Source of the DNA: Actinacidiphila yanglinensis | Lineage (GTDB): Bacteria > Actinomycetota > Actinomycetes > Streptomycetales > Streptomycetaceae | NCBI RefSeq assembly: GCF_900107965.1 | Contig: NZ_FNVU01000003.1 | Location: 186,001-250,000, forward strand | Direction of reading: 5' to 3' | Length of the DNA stretch: 64,000 nucleotides | Shown here: piece after piece, positions 43,329 to 53,222 of the stretch | How positions within the stretch are numbered: the first letter of the stretch is position 1 | Layout: every line of letters starts with the position of its first letter | Program-made: the position numbers and the translations under genes | The notes under the pieces: model-generated | Seen by the model: the letters and a program-made list of their open reading frames with translations, nothing else | What the model was told of the DNA's origin: nothing | Database searches by the model: none

Positions 43329-44375
43329 GTGAGTGCGCACCAGCAGACCGCTGCTTCCCCGTTCATCCGCGCCTGCCGGCGCGAATCCGTGCCGCACACC
43401 CCGGTGTGGTTCATGCGGCAGGCCGGGCGATCGCTGCCCGAGTACTTCAAGGTGCGCGACGGCATCTCGATCCTGGAGTCGTGCACCCGCCCGGAACTCG
43501 TCGCCGAGATCACCATGCAGCCGGTGCGGCGGCACGGCGTGGACGCGGCGGTCTACTTCAGCGACATCGTGGTGCCGCTCAAGGCCATCGGCATCGACCT
43601 GGACATCAAGCCCGGGGTCGGCCCGGTGGTCGGCGAACCCATCCGCACCCGCGCCGACCTCGCGCGCCTGCGCGCCCTGGAGCCCGACGACGTCTCGTAC
43701 GTGACCGAGGCGATCGGGCTGCTCACCGCGGAGCTCGGCGCCACCCCGCTGATCGGCTTCGCCGGCGCGCCCTTCACCCTGGCCAGCTACCTCGTGGAGG
43801 GCGGCCCCTCGCGCAACCACGAGCGCACCAAGGCGATGATGTACGGCGAGCCCGAGCTGTGGCACGACCTGCTCGACCGGCTCGCCGACATCACCGTGGG
43901 ATTCCTCAAGGTGCAGATCGAGGCGGGCGCCAGCGCGGTGCAGCTCTTCGACTCCTGGGTCGGCGCGCTCGCCCCCGCGGACTACCGGCGCTACGTCATG
44001 CCCACCTCCGTGAAGGTCTTCGACGCGGTCAAGGACTACGGGGTGCCCCGGATCCACTTCGGCGTCGGCACCGGGGAACTGCTCGGGCTCATGGGCGAGG
44101 CCGGCGCGGATGTCGTCGGCGTCGACTGGCGGGTGCCGCTCGACGAGGCGGCCCGCCGGGTCGGCCCCGGCAAGGCGCTCCAAGGCAACCTCGACCCGTC
44201 CGTCCTCTTCGCCCCCACCTCCGCGGTCGAGGCCAAGGCCACGGAGGTGCTGGACGCTGCGCGTGCGTCGGGGACCGGGCACATCTTCAACCTCGGGCAC
44301 GGCGTTCTCCCGAGCACCGATCCCGACGCGCTCACCCGTCTCGTCGAGTACGTCCACGAACAGTCGCGGCGCTGA
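43329..44375 (+). CDS. hemE: Uroporphyrinogen decarboxylase
   Basis: A 348-residue enzyme that removes four carboxyl groups from uroporphyrinogen III to give coproporphyrinogen III. The N-terminal substrate motif is [19 protein letters not shown], followed by [13 protein letters not shown] and [17 protein letters not shown]. The C-terminal [22 protein letters not shown] is diagnostic. GTG 43329 is the best start; the upstream frame is not conserved. It opens the haem block with hemG and hemQ downstream, separated by a convergent DUF4349 gene. Confidence 0.97.
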   Translation: MSAHQQTAASPFIRACRRESVPHTPVWFMRQAGRSLPEYFKVRDGISILESCTRPELVAEITMQPVRRHGVDAAVYFSDIVVPLKAIGIDLDIKPGVGPVVGEPIRTRADLARLRALEPDDVSYVTEAIGLLTAELGATPLIGFAGAPFTLASYLVEGGPSRNHERTKAMMYGEPELWHDLLDRLADITVGFLKVQIEAGASAVQLFDSWVGALAPADYRRYVMPTSVKVFDAVKDYGVPRIHFGVGTGELLGLMGEAGADVVGVDWRVPLDEAARRVGPGKALQGNLDPSVLFAPTSAVEAKATEVLDAARASGTGHIFNLGHGVLPSTDPDALTRLVEYVHEQSRR

Positions 44376-44398
44376 CGGTGCCCTGACCCGCCCGGCTG

Positions 44399-44638
44399 CC
44401 CCGTCCTGTTGCGACGGGACCTTGCGGTCCGGCTGTGATTGCTCGCGCAGTTCCCCGCGCCCCTGGCTGGTGCGGTCCCTCCGCGAAAGGAGGGTCACCA
44501 CCAAGGGGCGCTGGGGGCACTCCCCCTGGCTTCACCGGGGGCACCCCCACCCAGCCGCCAGGCTGGGGGAGGAACCGCGCGACAAGCCCACCACCGGCAG
44601 GCGGCCCCTCGACGGGCAGGACGGGGCACCCCGGAGGG
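44399..44638. repeat. Long inverted repeat between convergent genes (family copy 1)
   Basis: The space between hemE and the convergent DUF4349 gene is one large imperfect inverted repeat: CCCCGTCCTG near the left end is answered by CAGGACGGGG near the right end, and TCGCGCAGTTCC by GGAACCGCGCGA. An inner segment has GGGGGCAC/CCCCC pairings. The same core (GCTCGCGCAGTTCCCCGCGC) recurs at 49.5 and 57.8-57.9 kb. It probably terminates both genes. Confidence 0.8.
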
Positions 44639-45577
44639 TCAGGGCACCCTGCGCCGGAGGCGGTACGCGAGGTAGCCGACAAGCGCGACCACCGCGAGGA
44701 ACGGCAACGCGACCGCGAGGGCGACGAGCAGCCCGCGGACGGCGACGGTGAACCCGTGCCACCCGACGGCGAACGCGTGCCCGACGGTGGACCAGAACCC
44801 GCGATGCCCCGCCGGCCTGGCGACAGCGGCCTTCACGGGCGGCTCGGACAGCTTGAGCGTGATCGTCGCGAGGTCGGTGCGGGACGTGAGGGACTTCTGC
44901 TGTGCCTCGAGCGACTCCAGCGCGGACTCGCGGGTGCTCAGCTCCCCCTCCAGGGACACCACGTCGGTGAGGTCGGTCGCCTTGTCCATCAGCGCCCGCA
45001 CCCGCGCCACGCTGGCCTGCTGCGACGTGATCCGGCTTTTGACGTCGACGACCTGGCCGGTGACGTCCTGCACGTTCACCTTGCGCTCCAACAGCTTCCC
45101 GAGCGAGCCGAGTTCGGCGAGCACCGCGTCGTAGCGGGACGGCGGCACCCGGAGCTGGATGGTGGAGGCGGCCCGGCCGTGGGCGTCGACGGTCGTGGTC
45201 TCGTCGCCCGCGTAGCCGCCGGCCCGGTCGGCGTCCTGGCGGGCTCTGGCGAGCTGGTCCTGTACGTGCGGGGTGCGCACGCTGAGGGTCGCGGTGCGCA
45301 CCACGTAGGTCGCCGGCGTCGCGGCGGGCGCCGTACCGGACCGGGTGGTGCCGGAACCGGTGGCGCCGGACGGCGTCGGCGTCGCGGCGTCGTACGGCGC
45401 GGAGTCCGCCTGCTTCGCGCCCGCCGCGTCGTCCCGCTGTGCCGACGACGCGTCACCGCCCGACGCGCTGCACCCCGCGACCGCGACGGCCGCGGCCAGC
45501 ACCAGGGCGCAGCACGCCCCGATCCGCCGCCGGTTCCCCCGCCGGACCGCTCTTCGCCACACCTGCGTGTTCGTCAT
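44639..45577 (-). CDS. DUF4349 lipoprotein
   Basis: 312 residues. Signal peptide with lipobox VAVAGCSAS (lipidated Cys about residue 36), a low-complexity linker, then a DUF4349 domain (VRTATLSVRTPHVQDQLARA, AASTIQLRVPPSRYDAVLAEL) with a coiled-coil stretch (residues about 170-235, SRITSQQASVARVRALMDKA... LESLEAQQKSLTSRTDL). It ends in a transmembrane helix and basic tail (LAYRLRRRVP). ATG 45577 follows GGGGGGA. DUF4349 proteins are envelope components of unknown function. It is convergent with hemE. Confidence 0.88.
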   Translation of the reverse strand: MTNTQVWRRAVRRGNRRRIGACCALVLAAAVAVAGCSASGGDASSAQRDDAAGAKQADSAPYDAATPTPSGATGSGTTRSGTAPAATPATYVVRTATLSVRTPHVQDQLARARQDADRAGGYAGDETTTVDAHGRAASTIQLRVPPSRYDAVLAELGSLGKLLERKVNVQDVTGQVVDVKSRITSQQASVARVRALMDKATDLTDVVSLEGELSTRESALESLEAQQKSLTSRTDLATITLKLSEPPVKAAVARPAGHRGFWSTVGHAFAVGWHGFTVAVRGLLVALAVALPFLAVVALVGYLAYRLRRRVP

Positions 45578-45710
45578 CAAATCCCCCCGATGTCAGGGCC
45601 GTTGGCGTACGAGTGCCGGTTGGACGCGGGGTGCTCGCGGTGGGTTTCGGCCCGGCGGTCCCGAAGGGGTCACGTTCGGAACTCGTTCCGGCGTCTGCGA
45701 CAGTGGAGCC

Positions 45711-47201
45711 ATGAGCCAGACGCGGGACGGCCGGGACGACCGAGGCGAGCAGGGCGGGCGCGGCGGCCCGGACGGCGGCGCCGGGGCCGCGGGGCATGTC
45801 GTGGTCGTCGGCGGCGGGATCTCCGGGCTCGCCGCGGCCCTCGACCTGGCCGCGGGCGGTGCCCGGGTCACCCTGCTCGAAGCGTCCGAGCGGCTGGGCG
45901 GGAAGCTGCACGCCGACGAGATCGCCGGAGTGCCGGTCGACCTCGGCGCCGAGTCGATACTGGCCCGGCGGCCGGAGGCGACAGCGCTGGCCCGCGAGGT
46001 CGGGCTCGGCGACGACCTCCAGCCGCCCGCCGTCGGGGGCGCGGCGCTGTGGACCCGCGGCCGGCTGCGCCCGATGCCCCAGGGCCAGGTCATGGGCGTG
46101 CCGGGCGACCTCGCACCGCTCGCCTCCTCCGGGGTGCTGTCCGCCGCCGGCCTGGCCCGCCTCCCGCTCGACCATGTGCTGCCCCGCACCGAGATCGGCG
46201 AGGACACGGCGGTCGGCGGGTACGTCGCCGCCCGGCTCGGCCGGGAGGTGGTGGACCGGCTGGTCGAACCGCTGCTCGGCGGGGTCTACGCGGGCAACTC
46301 CTACGAGATCTCGCTGCGCGCCGCCGTACCGCAGCTCTACGCCGCCGCCCACGAGGGCCGCTCGCTCATCGAGGCGGTCCGCGGCCTCCAGCGCAAGGCG
46401 GCCGCGGCCGGCGCCGGCGGCCCGGTCTTCAACGGCATCCGCGGCGGGATCGGCCGGCTGCCGCTCGCCGTGGCCGCCGCGTGCCGCGCCGCCGGGGTGC
46501 GGATCGAGACCGGCACCCCGGTGCGGGAACTGCGGCGTACCGGCCCGCACGGCTGGCGGATCGGCCTGGACGGCCGCGCGCTGGCCGCCGACGCGGTGGT
46601 GATCGCCGTGCCCGCGCGTGCCGCGGCCGACCTGCTCGCCGCCGAGGCACCCGCCGCCGCCGCCGAGTTGGGCGCGGTGGAGTACGCGAGCATGGCGCTG
46701 GTCACCATGGCCTTCCGCCGCCGCGACGTGCTGGCCCTGCCACTCAGCAGCGGCTTCCTGGTGCCGCCGGTGGACGGCCGGACGATCAAGGCGGCCACCT
46801 TCTCCAGCCGCAAGTGGGGCTGGCTCGACTCCGCCGGGGGCGACACCTTCGTGCTGCGGACCTCGGTCGGGCGGCACGGCGACACCGCCGACCTGGCCTG
46901 GGACGACACCGACCTGGTCCGGCTGTCCCGCGAGGACCTGGGCGAGGCGGTGGGCCTGCGGGCCGCGCCGATCGCGGCCCGGGTCACCCGGTGGACGGGC
47001 GGGCTGCCGCAGTACGCGGTCGGGCACGTGGACCGGGTACGGCGCCTGCGCGAGCAGGTCGGGAAGCTGCCGGGCGTGGCGCTGTGCGGCGCGGTCTACG
47101 ACGGGGTGGGCATTCCCGCGTGCGTCGGCAGCGGGCGCCGGGCGGCCGCGGAGGTACTCGCCACCCTGGTGCCGGGTGCCCCGGACGGCGCGGGAGAATA
47201 G
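45711..47201 (+). CDS. hemG: Protoporphyrinogen/coproporphyrinogen oxidase (HemY type)
   Basis: 496 residues. FAD dinucleotide-binding motif [20 protein letters not shown] with [14 protein letters not shown], substrate-channel motifs [18 protein letters not shown] and [20 protein letters not shown], and the C-terminal FAD contact ([17 protein letters not shown]). In actinobacteria this enzyme oxidises coproporphyrinogen III to coproporphyrin III (also called CgoX). ATG 45711; hemQ starts 4 bases after its stop, so the two are one transcript and act in consecutive steps of the coproporphyrin-dependent pathway. Confidence 0.95.
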   Translation: MSQTRDGRDDRGEQGGRGGPDGGAGAAGHVVVVGGGISGLAAALDLAAGGARVTLLEASERLGGKLHADEIAGVPVDLGAESILARRPEATALAREVGLGDDLQPPAVGGAALWTRGRLRPMPQGQVMGVPGDLAPLASSGVLSAAGLARLPLDHVLPRTEIGEDTAVGGYVAARLGREVVDRLVEPLLGGVYAGNSYEISLRAAVPQLYAAAHEGRSLIEAVRGLQRKAAAAGAGGPVFNGIRGGIGRLPLAVAAACRAAGVRIETGTPVRELRRTGPHGWRIGLDGRALAADAVVIAVPARAAADLLAAEAPAAAAELGAVEYASMALVTMAFRRRDVLALPLSSGFLVPPVDGRTIKAATFSSRKWGWLDSAGGDTFVLRTSVGRHGDTADLAWDDTDLVRLSREDLGEAVGLRAAPIAARVTRWTGGLPQYAVGHVDRVRRLREQVGKLPGVALCGAVYDGVGIPACVGSGRRAAAEVLATLVPGAPDGAGE

Positions 47202-47205
47202 CCGT

Positions 47206-47973
47206 ATGACCGATTCGACCGCCGATCGCGCCCTCGACTCCGCCGCAGCGGCAGCAGCGGCAGACGCCCAGAACCGGCCCGCCAACGCGGGCAAGAAGGC
47301 CAAGGACCTCAACGAGGTCATCCGCTACACCCTCTGGTCGGTCTTCCGGCTCAAGGACGTGCTGCCGGACGACCGCACCGGCTACGCGGACGAGGTGGAG
47401 GAGCTGTTCGCACAGCTCGCCGCGAAGGACGTCACCGTGCGCGGCACGTACGACCTGTCCGGGCTGCGGGCGGACGCCGACCTGATGATCTGGTGGCACG
47501 CGGAGACCGCCGAGGCGCTCCAGGACGCGTACAACCTCTTCCGCCGCACCCGGCTGGGCCGCGCGCTGGTCCCGGTGTGGTCCAACATGGCGCTGCACCG
47601 GCCGGCGGAGTTCAACAAGTCGCACGTCCCGGCCTTCCTCGCCGACGAGGAGGCGCGCGCGTACGTCAGCGTGTACCCGTTCGTCCGCTCCTACGACTGG
47701 TACCTGCTGCCCGACGAGGACCGGCGCCGGATGCTCGCCGACCACGGCAAGATGGCGCGCGGCTACCCCGACGTGCGGGCCAACACCGTGGCGTCCTTCT
47801 CGCTCGGCGACTACGAGTGGATCCTCGCGTTCGAGGCGGACGAGCTGCACCGGATCGTGGACCTCATGCGGCACCTGCGCGCGTCCGAGGCGCGGCTCCA
47901 CGTCCGCGAGGAGGTTCCCTTCTACACCGGGCGCCGCCGCCCGGTCGCCGAACTGGTCGCCGGGCTGGCCTGA
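47206..47973 (+). CDS. hemQ: Coproheme decarboxylase HemQ (ChdC)
   Basis: A 255-residue chlorite-dismutase-fold protein that turns coproheme into haem b with peroxide. After a 35-residue variable N-terminus comes [17 protein letters not shown]. The catalytic Tyr lies in [21 protein letters not shown], the proximal His is in [12 protein letters not shown], and the C-terminal [17 protein letters not shown] is typical. ATG 47206 overlaps the region right after the hemG stop, with GGGAG upstream. It is the final step of the Gram-positive haem pathway, together with the adjacent hemE and hemG. Confidence 0.96.
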   Translation: MTDSTADRALDSAAAAAAADAQNRPANAGKKAKDLNEVIRYTLWSVFRLKDVLPDDRTGYADEVEELFAQLAAKDVTVRGTYDLSGLRADADLMIWWHAETAEALQDAYNLFRRTRLGRALVPVWSNMALHRPAEFNKSHVPAFLADEEARAYVSVYPFVRSYDWYLLPDEDRRRMLADHGKMARGYPDVRANTVASFSLGDYEWILAFEADELHRIVDLMRHLRASEARLHVREEVPFYTGRRRPVAELVAGLA

Positions 47974-47980
47974 GCCGGCA

Positions 47981-48007
47981 CCCCCGGCCGGTGCTCCCGG
48001 CCGGGGG
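47981..48007. terminator. Bidirectional terminator after hemQ
   Basis: CCCCCGGCCGG and CCGGCCGGGGG form a perfect 11-bp stem around TGCTC between convergent hemQ and the HxlR gene. Confidence 0.8.
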
Positions 48008-48019
48008 CCGCGGTACGGC

Positions 48020-48430
48020 TCACGCGCCGGCCGCGTCCCGCGCGTCGTACGCCTCCCGGGACGTGAGTACCTGCGCGATGTACTGCTCGGACCACGCCTT
48101 CACCGCGCCGAGCACGGGGAGCAGTTCACGGCCCATGGGGGTCAGTTCGTAGTCCACCCGGACCGGCACCGCCGGGGTCACGGTGCGCTCCACCATGCCG
48201 TCGCGTTCCAGCGCGCGCAGGGTCTGGGTGAGCATCTTCTGGCTGACCCCGGCGATGGTCCTGGCCAGTTCCGCGTACCGGCGCGGCCCCTCCGCGAGGG
48301 CGCTGACCACCAGCGTCGTCCACTTGTCGCCGAGCCGGTCCAGCAACTGCCGCGACGGGCACTCCGCGACGAACGCGTCGTACGCGGTACGTGCCGCGGC
48401 GCGGCGCTGGGCGGCGGTACGCGTGGCCAT
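48020..48430 (-). CDS. HxlR family transcriptional regulator
   Basis: 136 residues. Winged-helix HxlR domain: ECPSRQLLDRLGDKWTTLVV, then RRYAELARTIAGVSQKMLTQ, TLRALERDGMVERTV and VDYELTPMGREL. The Cys near residue 24 is where redox- or electrophile-sensing HxlR members carry their sensing thiol. It is divergent from an NADPH quinone oxidoreductase across 142 bases, the classic HxlR-oxidoreductase pairing (as in the YodB- and QorR-type systems). The longer upstream frame to 48811 is antisense to the neighbour and rejected. Confidence 0.92.
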   Translation of the reverse strand: MATRTAAQRRAAARTAYDAFVAECPSRQLLDRLGDKWTTLVVSALAEGPRRYAELARTIAGVSQKMLTQTLRALERDGMVERTVTPAVPVRVDYELTPMGRELLPVLGAVKAWSEQYIAQVLTSREAYDARDAAGA

Positions 48431-48572
48431 GGGCTCTCCTCCGGGTGGGGTACGCACTTTCGGGTGCCTACTTACCAGAAGAGAGTAGCTCTCCGTAGGT
48501 TCGCAGGGGTCCGCCCGGCCGGGTGGACACCGAGCCGGGCGCACCGCCCGTCGAGCCGTGAGGAGAGCCGTC

Positions 48573-49505
48573 ATGCGTGCAGTCGTGGTCCGGGACTTCG
48601 GGGGTCCCGAAGCGCTCGTGGGCATCGACACGGAGATCCCGGAGCCGGGGCCCGGGCAGGTCCGGATCGCGGTGCGGGCGGCCGGCGTCAACCCGGTCGA
48701 CGTCGGGGTGCGGACCGGCGGGATGGTGGCCGCGGGCTTCACCTGGGCCCGCCCGCAGACGGGGATCGGCTGGGACGTGGCCGGGACGGTGGACGCGGTC
48801 GGGGCGGGCACGCGGTTCGCCCCCGGCGACCGCGTGATCGGTCTGGTCTCACGACTGGACCTGGAACTCGGCGGCTACGCCGAGTACGTGGTGCTCGACG
48901 AGGCCAACGTCGGCCGGGCGCCGCGCGCGGCGGGATTCGCCGAGGCGGCCACCCTCCCGCTGAACGGTCTCACCGCCGCGCAGGGACTCGATCTGCTCGG
49001 GCTGTCCGCGGGTGACTCGCTGCTGGTCACCGGAGCGGCCGGCGGCGTGGGCGGGTTCGCCGTCCAGCTCGCCGTCCTGCGCGGACTGCGGGTGGTCGCG
49101 TCCGCGGGGGAAGGGGACGCGGAACTGGTGCGGGCCCTGGGCGCCGACCACTTCGTGCCCCGCGGCGGGCAACTGGCCGACGACGTGCGGCGCCACGTCC
49201 CCGGCGGGGTCGACGGGGTCTTCGACGCGGCCGTGTCGGGGGTCGCGGCCCTGGAGGCGTTGCGGGGCGGCGGCGCCTTCGTCGCGGTCGGGCTCGGCGC
49301 GGATCCGGTGCCGCGGCACGGCACCCGCGTGGCCAACGTCTGGGTACGCGCGGACGGCCCGCGGCTCACGGAGTTGGCTGCGCTCGCGGACGCCGGTGCG
49401 GTCACCCTGCGGGTGGCGGCCACGTACCCCCTGTCCGCTGCCGCGCAGGCCCACGAACGGCTCGCCGCCGGGTCCGTACGAGGCCGCCTCGTTCTCGTCC
49501 CCTGA
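48573..49505 (+). CDS. NADPH quinone oxidoreductase (zinc-free MDR family)
   Basis: A 310-residue MDR protein: N-terminal PGPGQVRIAVRAAGVNPVDVG, GWDVAGTVDAVGAGTRFAPGDRV, nucleotide-binding SLLVTGAAGGVGGFAVQLA, and no catalytic-zinc cysteines. It reduces quinones or enones with NADPH. ATG 48573 has GAGGAGA 6 bases upstream. The divergent HxlR gene is its likely redox-responsive repressor. It is about as long as, and similar in layout to, the 1.5-2.4 kb quinone oxidoreductase, giving two such regulator/oxidoreductase modules in the window. Confidence 0.92.
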   Translation: MRAVVVRDFGGPEALVGIDTEIPEPGPGQVRIAVRAAGVNPVDVGVRTGGMVAAGFTWARPQTGIGWDVAGTVDAVGAGTRFAPGDRVIGLVSRLDLELGGYAEYVVLDEANVGRAPRAAGFAEAATLPLNGLTAAQGLDLLGLSAGDSLLVTGAAGGVGGFAVQLAVLRGLRVVASAGEGDAELVRALGADHFVPRGGQLADDVRRHVPGGVDGVFDAAVSGVAALEALRGGGAFVAVGLGADPVPRHGTRVANVWVRADGPRLTELAALADAGAVTLRVAATYPLSAAAQAHERLAAGSVRGRLVLVP

Positions 49506-49516
49506 CCTGCCCAGCT

Positions 49517-49700
49517 GCCCCGTCCTGCCGGCAACGGGACCTTGCGGTCCGCGGTGGTTGTTCGCGCAGTTCCCCGCGCCCCTGACTTGTGCGGGTCCCT
49601 CCGCGAAAAGAGCCGCACATACCCAGGGGCGCGGAAAACTGCGCGAGTGACCCACCACCGGCAGGTGGTCCCTCGACCGGCGGGCAGGGGCACCCTGGGG
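49517..49700. repeat. Long inverted repeat between convergent genes (family copy 2)
   Basis: A 23-base arm at 49561-49583 (TCGCGCAGTTCCCCGCGCCC...) is mirrored at 49633-49657 with two mismatches, with an inner GTGCGG/CCGCAC stem. It shares its core and the CGGGACCTTGCGGTCC segment with the copies after hemE and zapE. It likely terminates both convergent genes. Confidence 0.85.
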
Positions 49701-49706
49701 GTCGCG

Positions 49707-50405
49707 TTACCCCAGCAACGCGGGGTGCTGGGCGATCACCGTCGCCGAGTCCGGTGCCACCTCGGTGAAACCGGCGTCGCGGACCACGGGGAGCCCGGAC
49801 GCGGCGAGCCGTGACCACTCCGCGGGGGAGGCCGTGCGGACCGCGAGGGGGAAGCCGTCCTCGCGCCAGGCGCGGCGCTGCTCGGCGTCGAGTTCCCACC
49901 AGGCGAGCTGGGCGCCGTGCCCGGCCTGGGCCATGGCCTTGCCCGCGGACATGGCGACGTCCGGCGCCATCCAGAGCACGGGGTGGACGGGGTCGGCGGG
50001 CGGCGGCGGCTCGGGGTCGTCGAGTTCGGTGCCGGACACCTGGAGCCGGGACAGATCCTTGGGCCAGCCGTCGAGCGGGATCGGGGGGAAGACCCGGACC
50101 TCGGCGGTCTTGCCGGTGACGGTGATCCCCGGCAGCGCCTCGGCGCGCTGCCACTCGCTGCGGCGGGCGCGCCGCACGACCTTGCGGATGCGGGCGTCCT
50201 GCCAGGCGTGGACCGCGGCCGTCCACTCGCCGTCCTCGGCGGTCGCCCGCTCGTCGGACAGCAGGGTCAGGACGGCCCGGGCCGCCGTCTCGAGGGCGTC
50301 GGTGCGGGCCGGCGGCGTCTCGCGCTCGATCCGGACCACGAGGGGCAGGACGTACTGGGGCGCGGCGTCGCGGTCGGTCGCCTCGTGCTGGAAGGGGCTG
50401 CTCAC
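49707..50405 (-). CDS. Peptidyl-tRNA hydrolase, PTH2-like
   Basis: 232 residues. The C-terminal half resembles the archaeal/eukaryotic-type PTH2 fold: WMAPDVAMSAGKAMAQAGHGAQLAWW (the KxxxGKxxAQxxHA motif) and the closing EVAPDSATVIAQHPALL. The N-terminal half (YVLPLVVRIERETPP...DGEWTAAVHAWQDARIRKVV) is an actinobacterial extension containing a short repeat-like helical region. GTG 50405 begins it, with a weak ribosome site. It would recycle peptidyl-tRNAs alongside the canonical Pth. It is divergent from an ABC gene across 57 bases. Confidence 0.8.
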   Translation of the reverse strand: MSSPFQHEATDRDAAPQYVLPLVVRIERETPPARTDALETAARAVLTLLSDERATAEDGEWTAAVHAWQDARIRKVVRRARRSEWQRAEALPGITVTGKTAEVRVFPPIPLDGWPKDLSRLQVSGTELDDPEPPPPADPVHPVLWMAPDVAMSAGKAMAQAGHGAQLAWWELDAEQRRAWREDGFPLAVRTASPAEWSRLAASGLPVVRDAGFTEVAPDSATVIAQHPALLG

Positions 50406-50462
50406 CCGGCCAGTGTCCCACCGGCGCTTTGCGGGCCCCGCGGGGTGGGTCAGGATGGGGGC

Positions 50463-52106
50463 GTGCTGGACGCGAACGGGCCGCGGCCCGAGGGGCTGCG
50501 GCTCGACGAGGTCGGGCGGCGCTACGGGTTGCGCGGCCCCTGGGTGCTGCGGGACGTGACGCTGGACGCGCCGGGCGGCTCGCTGGTGCGGGTCGAGGGC
50601 GCCAACGGCAGCGGGAAGTCCACGCTGCTGCGGATCGTCGCGGGAGTGGACCGGCCGACTTCCGGGCGCCTGCTCGGGCGGCCCGCGGCCGGCACGGCGT
50701 ACGTCCCGGAACGGTTCCCGGCCGCGCTGCCCTTCCCCGTGCTGCGCTACCTCACCCATCTCGGCGCCATCCGCGGGCTGCCGCCGGACCTCGCCCGGGC
50801 CCGGGCCCAGCACTGGCTGGAGCGGTTCGGCGTCGCCGGTCACGCCCGCACCCCGCTCGACCAACTGTCCAAGGGCACCAGCCAGAAGGTCGCCGTCGCG
50901 CAGGCGCTGCTCGCCGATCCGGAACTGCTCGTCCTCGACGAGGCGTGGACCGGCCTGGACACCTCGGCCCGCGCGGTGCTCGACGACGTGGTGCGCGAGC
51001 GGGCCGGCGCGGGGGCGACCGTCTTCTACGTCGACCACGACCCGCACCGCCTCGCCGGTGAGGCGACCGCCGTGTACGCGGTGGCCGGGGGCGGTGAGGT
51101 CCGGCAGGTCGCGGGCGGCGCGGGCCCGTACCCGTACCGGGACACCGCGGCCGGGCACGTGGTCATCGAGGCCGCGGGCGACGGTGAAGTGCCGCCCGCG
51201 GTCCGGCCGTTCGGGCCCCGTCCGGCCGTCGGCGGGCGGCTGACGGTCGAGGCGCCGGCGGGGGAGTCCGACGGCGTGCTGCGCGCGCTGCTCGGCGCCG
51301 AGCCGCCCTGGCACATCGAGGCGGTCCGCACGAGCGCGCCGCCGCCCGGTCCGCCGGTGCCCGGGGCGACGCCGCCCGCGCGGGAGACGGCCGGTGCCGC
51401 CCCCGCCGGCCGCCCGCGGCGGACGCTCGGCGCGCTGGTCCGCTACCAGTCCGACCTGATGCTGCGCTCGCACCGCTGGCTGCCGCCGCTCCTCCTCTAC
51501 GGCGCCGTGATGGGCATCGGCGTGGCCGGCGGCCAGCCGCTGCTCGGCTCGCTGGGGTACGCGGGCGCGCTGCTGCTGCCGGTCGCCGCGTGGCTGGTGC
51601 GGGTGTGCGCGACGGGTGAACCGGGGGCCGCGCGGGCCTGCACGGCCTCGGCGGTGGGACCGGGCCGCGCGCACCTGGGGGCGCTGCTCGCCGCGCTGGC
51701 CGCCTCCACGCTGCTCGCGCTGGCCGGTACCGGGGTCGTCGCGGTGGTCAGCGGGGCGCACACGGACGATCTGACGGTCGCCGTCCCGGTCGGCCCCGCG
51801 GTGCTGGCCGGGCTGATGGCCGCGGCGGTGTCGGTGCTGCTCGGCACGGCGGTCGGCGCGCTGACGAATCCGCCGCTGCTGCCGGGGACGGGCTGGTCGG
51901 TGCTGGTCACGGGGTTCTTCGCAGGCGCCGTCCTGCTGACCACCGGGTCGCCGGCGCAGGCCGCGGTGACCTCGCTCGTGCACGGGTCGCAGACCGGCGC
52001 GGTGCACTACCCGGTGGTCGCCCTGGTCGGGGCGACCTGCGCGGCGGTGGCGGCGTTGTGGGTGTCGGTGCGGGCGGTCGCCCGACTGGGAGCCGCGCGG
52101 CCCTGA
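50463..52106 (+). CDS. ABC transporter ATPase fused to a membrane domain
   Basis: 547 residues. An ATP-binding domain (about 1-210): Walker A VEGANGSGKSTLLRI, signature LSKGTSQKVAVAQALL, Walker B LLVLDEAWTGLD, H-loop YVDHDPHRL. After a variable linker come six hydrophobic segments (about 330-540), starting WLPPLLLYGAVMGIGVAGG and ending VVALVGATCAAVAALWVSVRA. Domain order NBD-TMD in one chain is less common than separate CcmA/ABC-2 subunits. The export substrate is unknown. GTG 50463 has AGGA 8 bases upstream. Confidence 0.85.
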   Translation: MLDANGPRPEGLRLDEVGRRYGLRGPWVLRDVTLDAPGGSLVRVEGANGSGKSTLLRIVAGVDRPTSGRLLGRPAAGTAYVPERFPAALPFPVLRYLTHLGAIRGLPPDLARARAQHWLERFGVAGHARTPLDQLSKGTSQKVAVAQALLADPELLVLDEAWTGLDTSARAVLDDVVRERAGAGATVFYVDHDPHRLAGEATAVYAVAGGGEVRQVAGGAGPYPYRDTAAGHVVIEAAGDGEVPPAVRPFGPRPAVGGRLTVEAPAGESDGVLRALLGAEPPWHIEAVRTSAPPPGPPVPGATPPARETAGAAPAGRPRRTLGALVRYQSDLMLRSHRWLPPLLLYGAVMGIGVAGGQPLLGSLGYAGALLLPVAAWLVRVCATGEPGAARACTASAVGPGRAHLGALLAALAASTLLALAGTGVVAVVSGAHTDDLTVAVPVGPAVLAGLMAAAVSVLLGTAVGALTNPPLLPGTGWSVLVTGFFAGAVLLTTGSPAQAAVTSLVHGSQTGAVHYPVVALVGATCAAVAALWVSVRAVARLGAARP

Positions 52107-52135
52107 CCCGGGACCGTCCGAAACCCGGCAGTGCC

Positions 52136-53164
52136 TCACGCGCCGGCGGCGGCTCCGCCCGGGAGGGCGTCGACGACGCCCTCCGCCATCGGCGGCGTGA
52201 CCGCCCGCAGGCAGCCGGCGGCGAGTTCGGCGGCGCCGATCTGCGCCTCGTGGGTGCCGTGGTGCCCGCAGGCAAACGCCCCCGAGACCGCCCCGGCCAG
52301 CGCGCACTGGTCGAGATCGCCGCCGTCGAAGAGGGTGTGCAGGAAGGCCGTGACGTAGGCGTCGCCCGCGCCGTTGCTGTCCACCACCGGCAGCTCGGGG
52401 CGGACCACCGGGAAGTGCCGGACCAGCTCGGGCCGGGCGCGTTCCACCACGTACGATCCGGCGGCGCCGTCGGTGGCCACCGCGAGACGGGCCCGGCCGC
52501 GGGCGATGATCCCGCGCAGGACGTCGGGTGCCCGCCCCGGGACCGCGGCGGCACTCATGAAGAGGTAGTCCGCGCCGTACGCCCACGGGTGCGCCGACGG
52601 GTCGGTACCGTTCCAGGCGTGCAGGTCGGTCGACACCGGGACGTCGCGCCGCCGGGCCTCGGCGAACAGTTCGCGGTTGACGTGCGAGCGGGAGAGGTAC
52701 ACGTGCCGGGCGCGGTCCAGGTGCGGACCGCAGAAGGAGACCGGCATCAGCAGGTCGGCCGGGTGGCGGCCGTCGAAGAAGGAGAACCGGCGGCCCTCGC
52801 GGTCGACCAGGTTGACGCTGCGCGGGGTGCCGGCCGGAGCGGGCAGGTGGTCGAAGTCCAGGCCGGCCGAGGCGTAGCGGTCCAGGATCAGGCGGCCGAG
52901 CATGTCGTCGCCGAGGAAGTCGAGGAACTTGGTGCGGCGGCCCAGGGCGTGGAAGTTCAGCGCCACGCCGTTGCCCGCGTGCGCGACGTAGTCCCGGATC
53001 GGCGGCACCGGGAGCGAGTCGCCGCCGGGGATCCGCAGCTCGTCGACCCGGACGACGGTGTCGACACCGCAGCCGCCGACGACGAGGACGTCGTGGTCCG
53101 CAGCGTCCTCGGCGCCGTCCGTCATGCCGCTGCTGTCCGTGCCGCTGCTGCCGTCCACGGCCAT
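52136..53164 (-). CDS. PfkB family carbohydrate (sugar/adenosine-type) kinase
   Basis: 342 residues. N-terminal strand DVLVVGGCGVDTVVRVDEL, the substrate-gating HAGNGVALNFHALG (GN/GG motif), and the C-terminal PfkB signature VVDSNGAGDAYVTAFLHTLF containing the catalytic Asp. It phosphorylates a sugar or nucleoside with ATP. The exact substrate is uncertain; ribokinase-like and adenosine-kinase-like enzymes look similar. ATG 53164 sits just after GGGGGG; ATG 53125 is a plausible alternative because the first 13 residues are low complexity. It is convergent with the ABC fusion gene. Confidence 0.88.
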   Translation of the reverse strand: MAVDGSSGTDSSGMTDGAEDAADHDVLVVGGCGVDTVVRVDELRIPGGDSLPVPPIRDYVAHAGNGVALNFHALGRRTKFLDFLGDDMLGRLILDRYASAGLDFDHLPAPAGTPRSVNLVDREGRRFSFFDGRHPADLLMPVSFCGPHLDRARHVYLSRSHVNRELFAEARRRDVPVSTDLHAWNGTDPSAHPWAYGADYLFMSAAAVPGRAPDVLRGIIARGRARLAVATDGAAGSYVVERARPELVRHFPVVRPELPVVDSNGAGDAYVTAFLHTLFDGGDLDQCALAGAVSGAFACGHHGTHEAQIGAAELAAGCLRAVTPPMAEGVVDALPGGAAAGA

Positions 53165-53222
53165 CCCCCCGGTTCGGTGCGTGACCGATCACCCTACCGG
53201 GACCGGGGGAGGAGGCGGGAGG

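Noticed and set aside
48431..48811. N-terminal extension of the HxlR regulator
   Set aside because: It overlaps the divergent oxidoreductase and has no family resemblance; the 48430 ATG begins the conserved domain.
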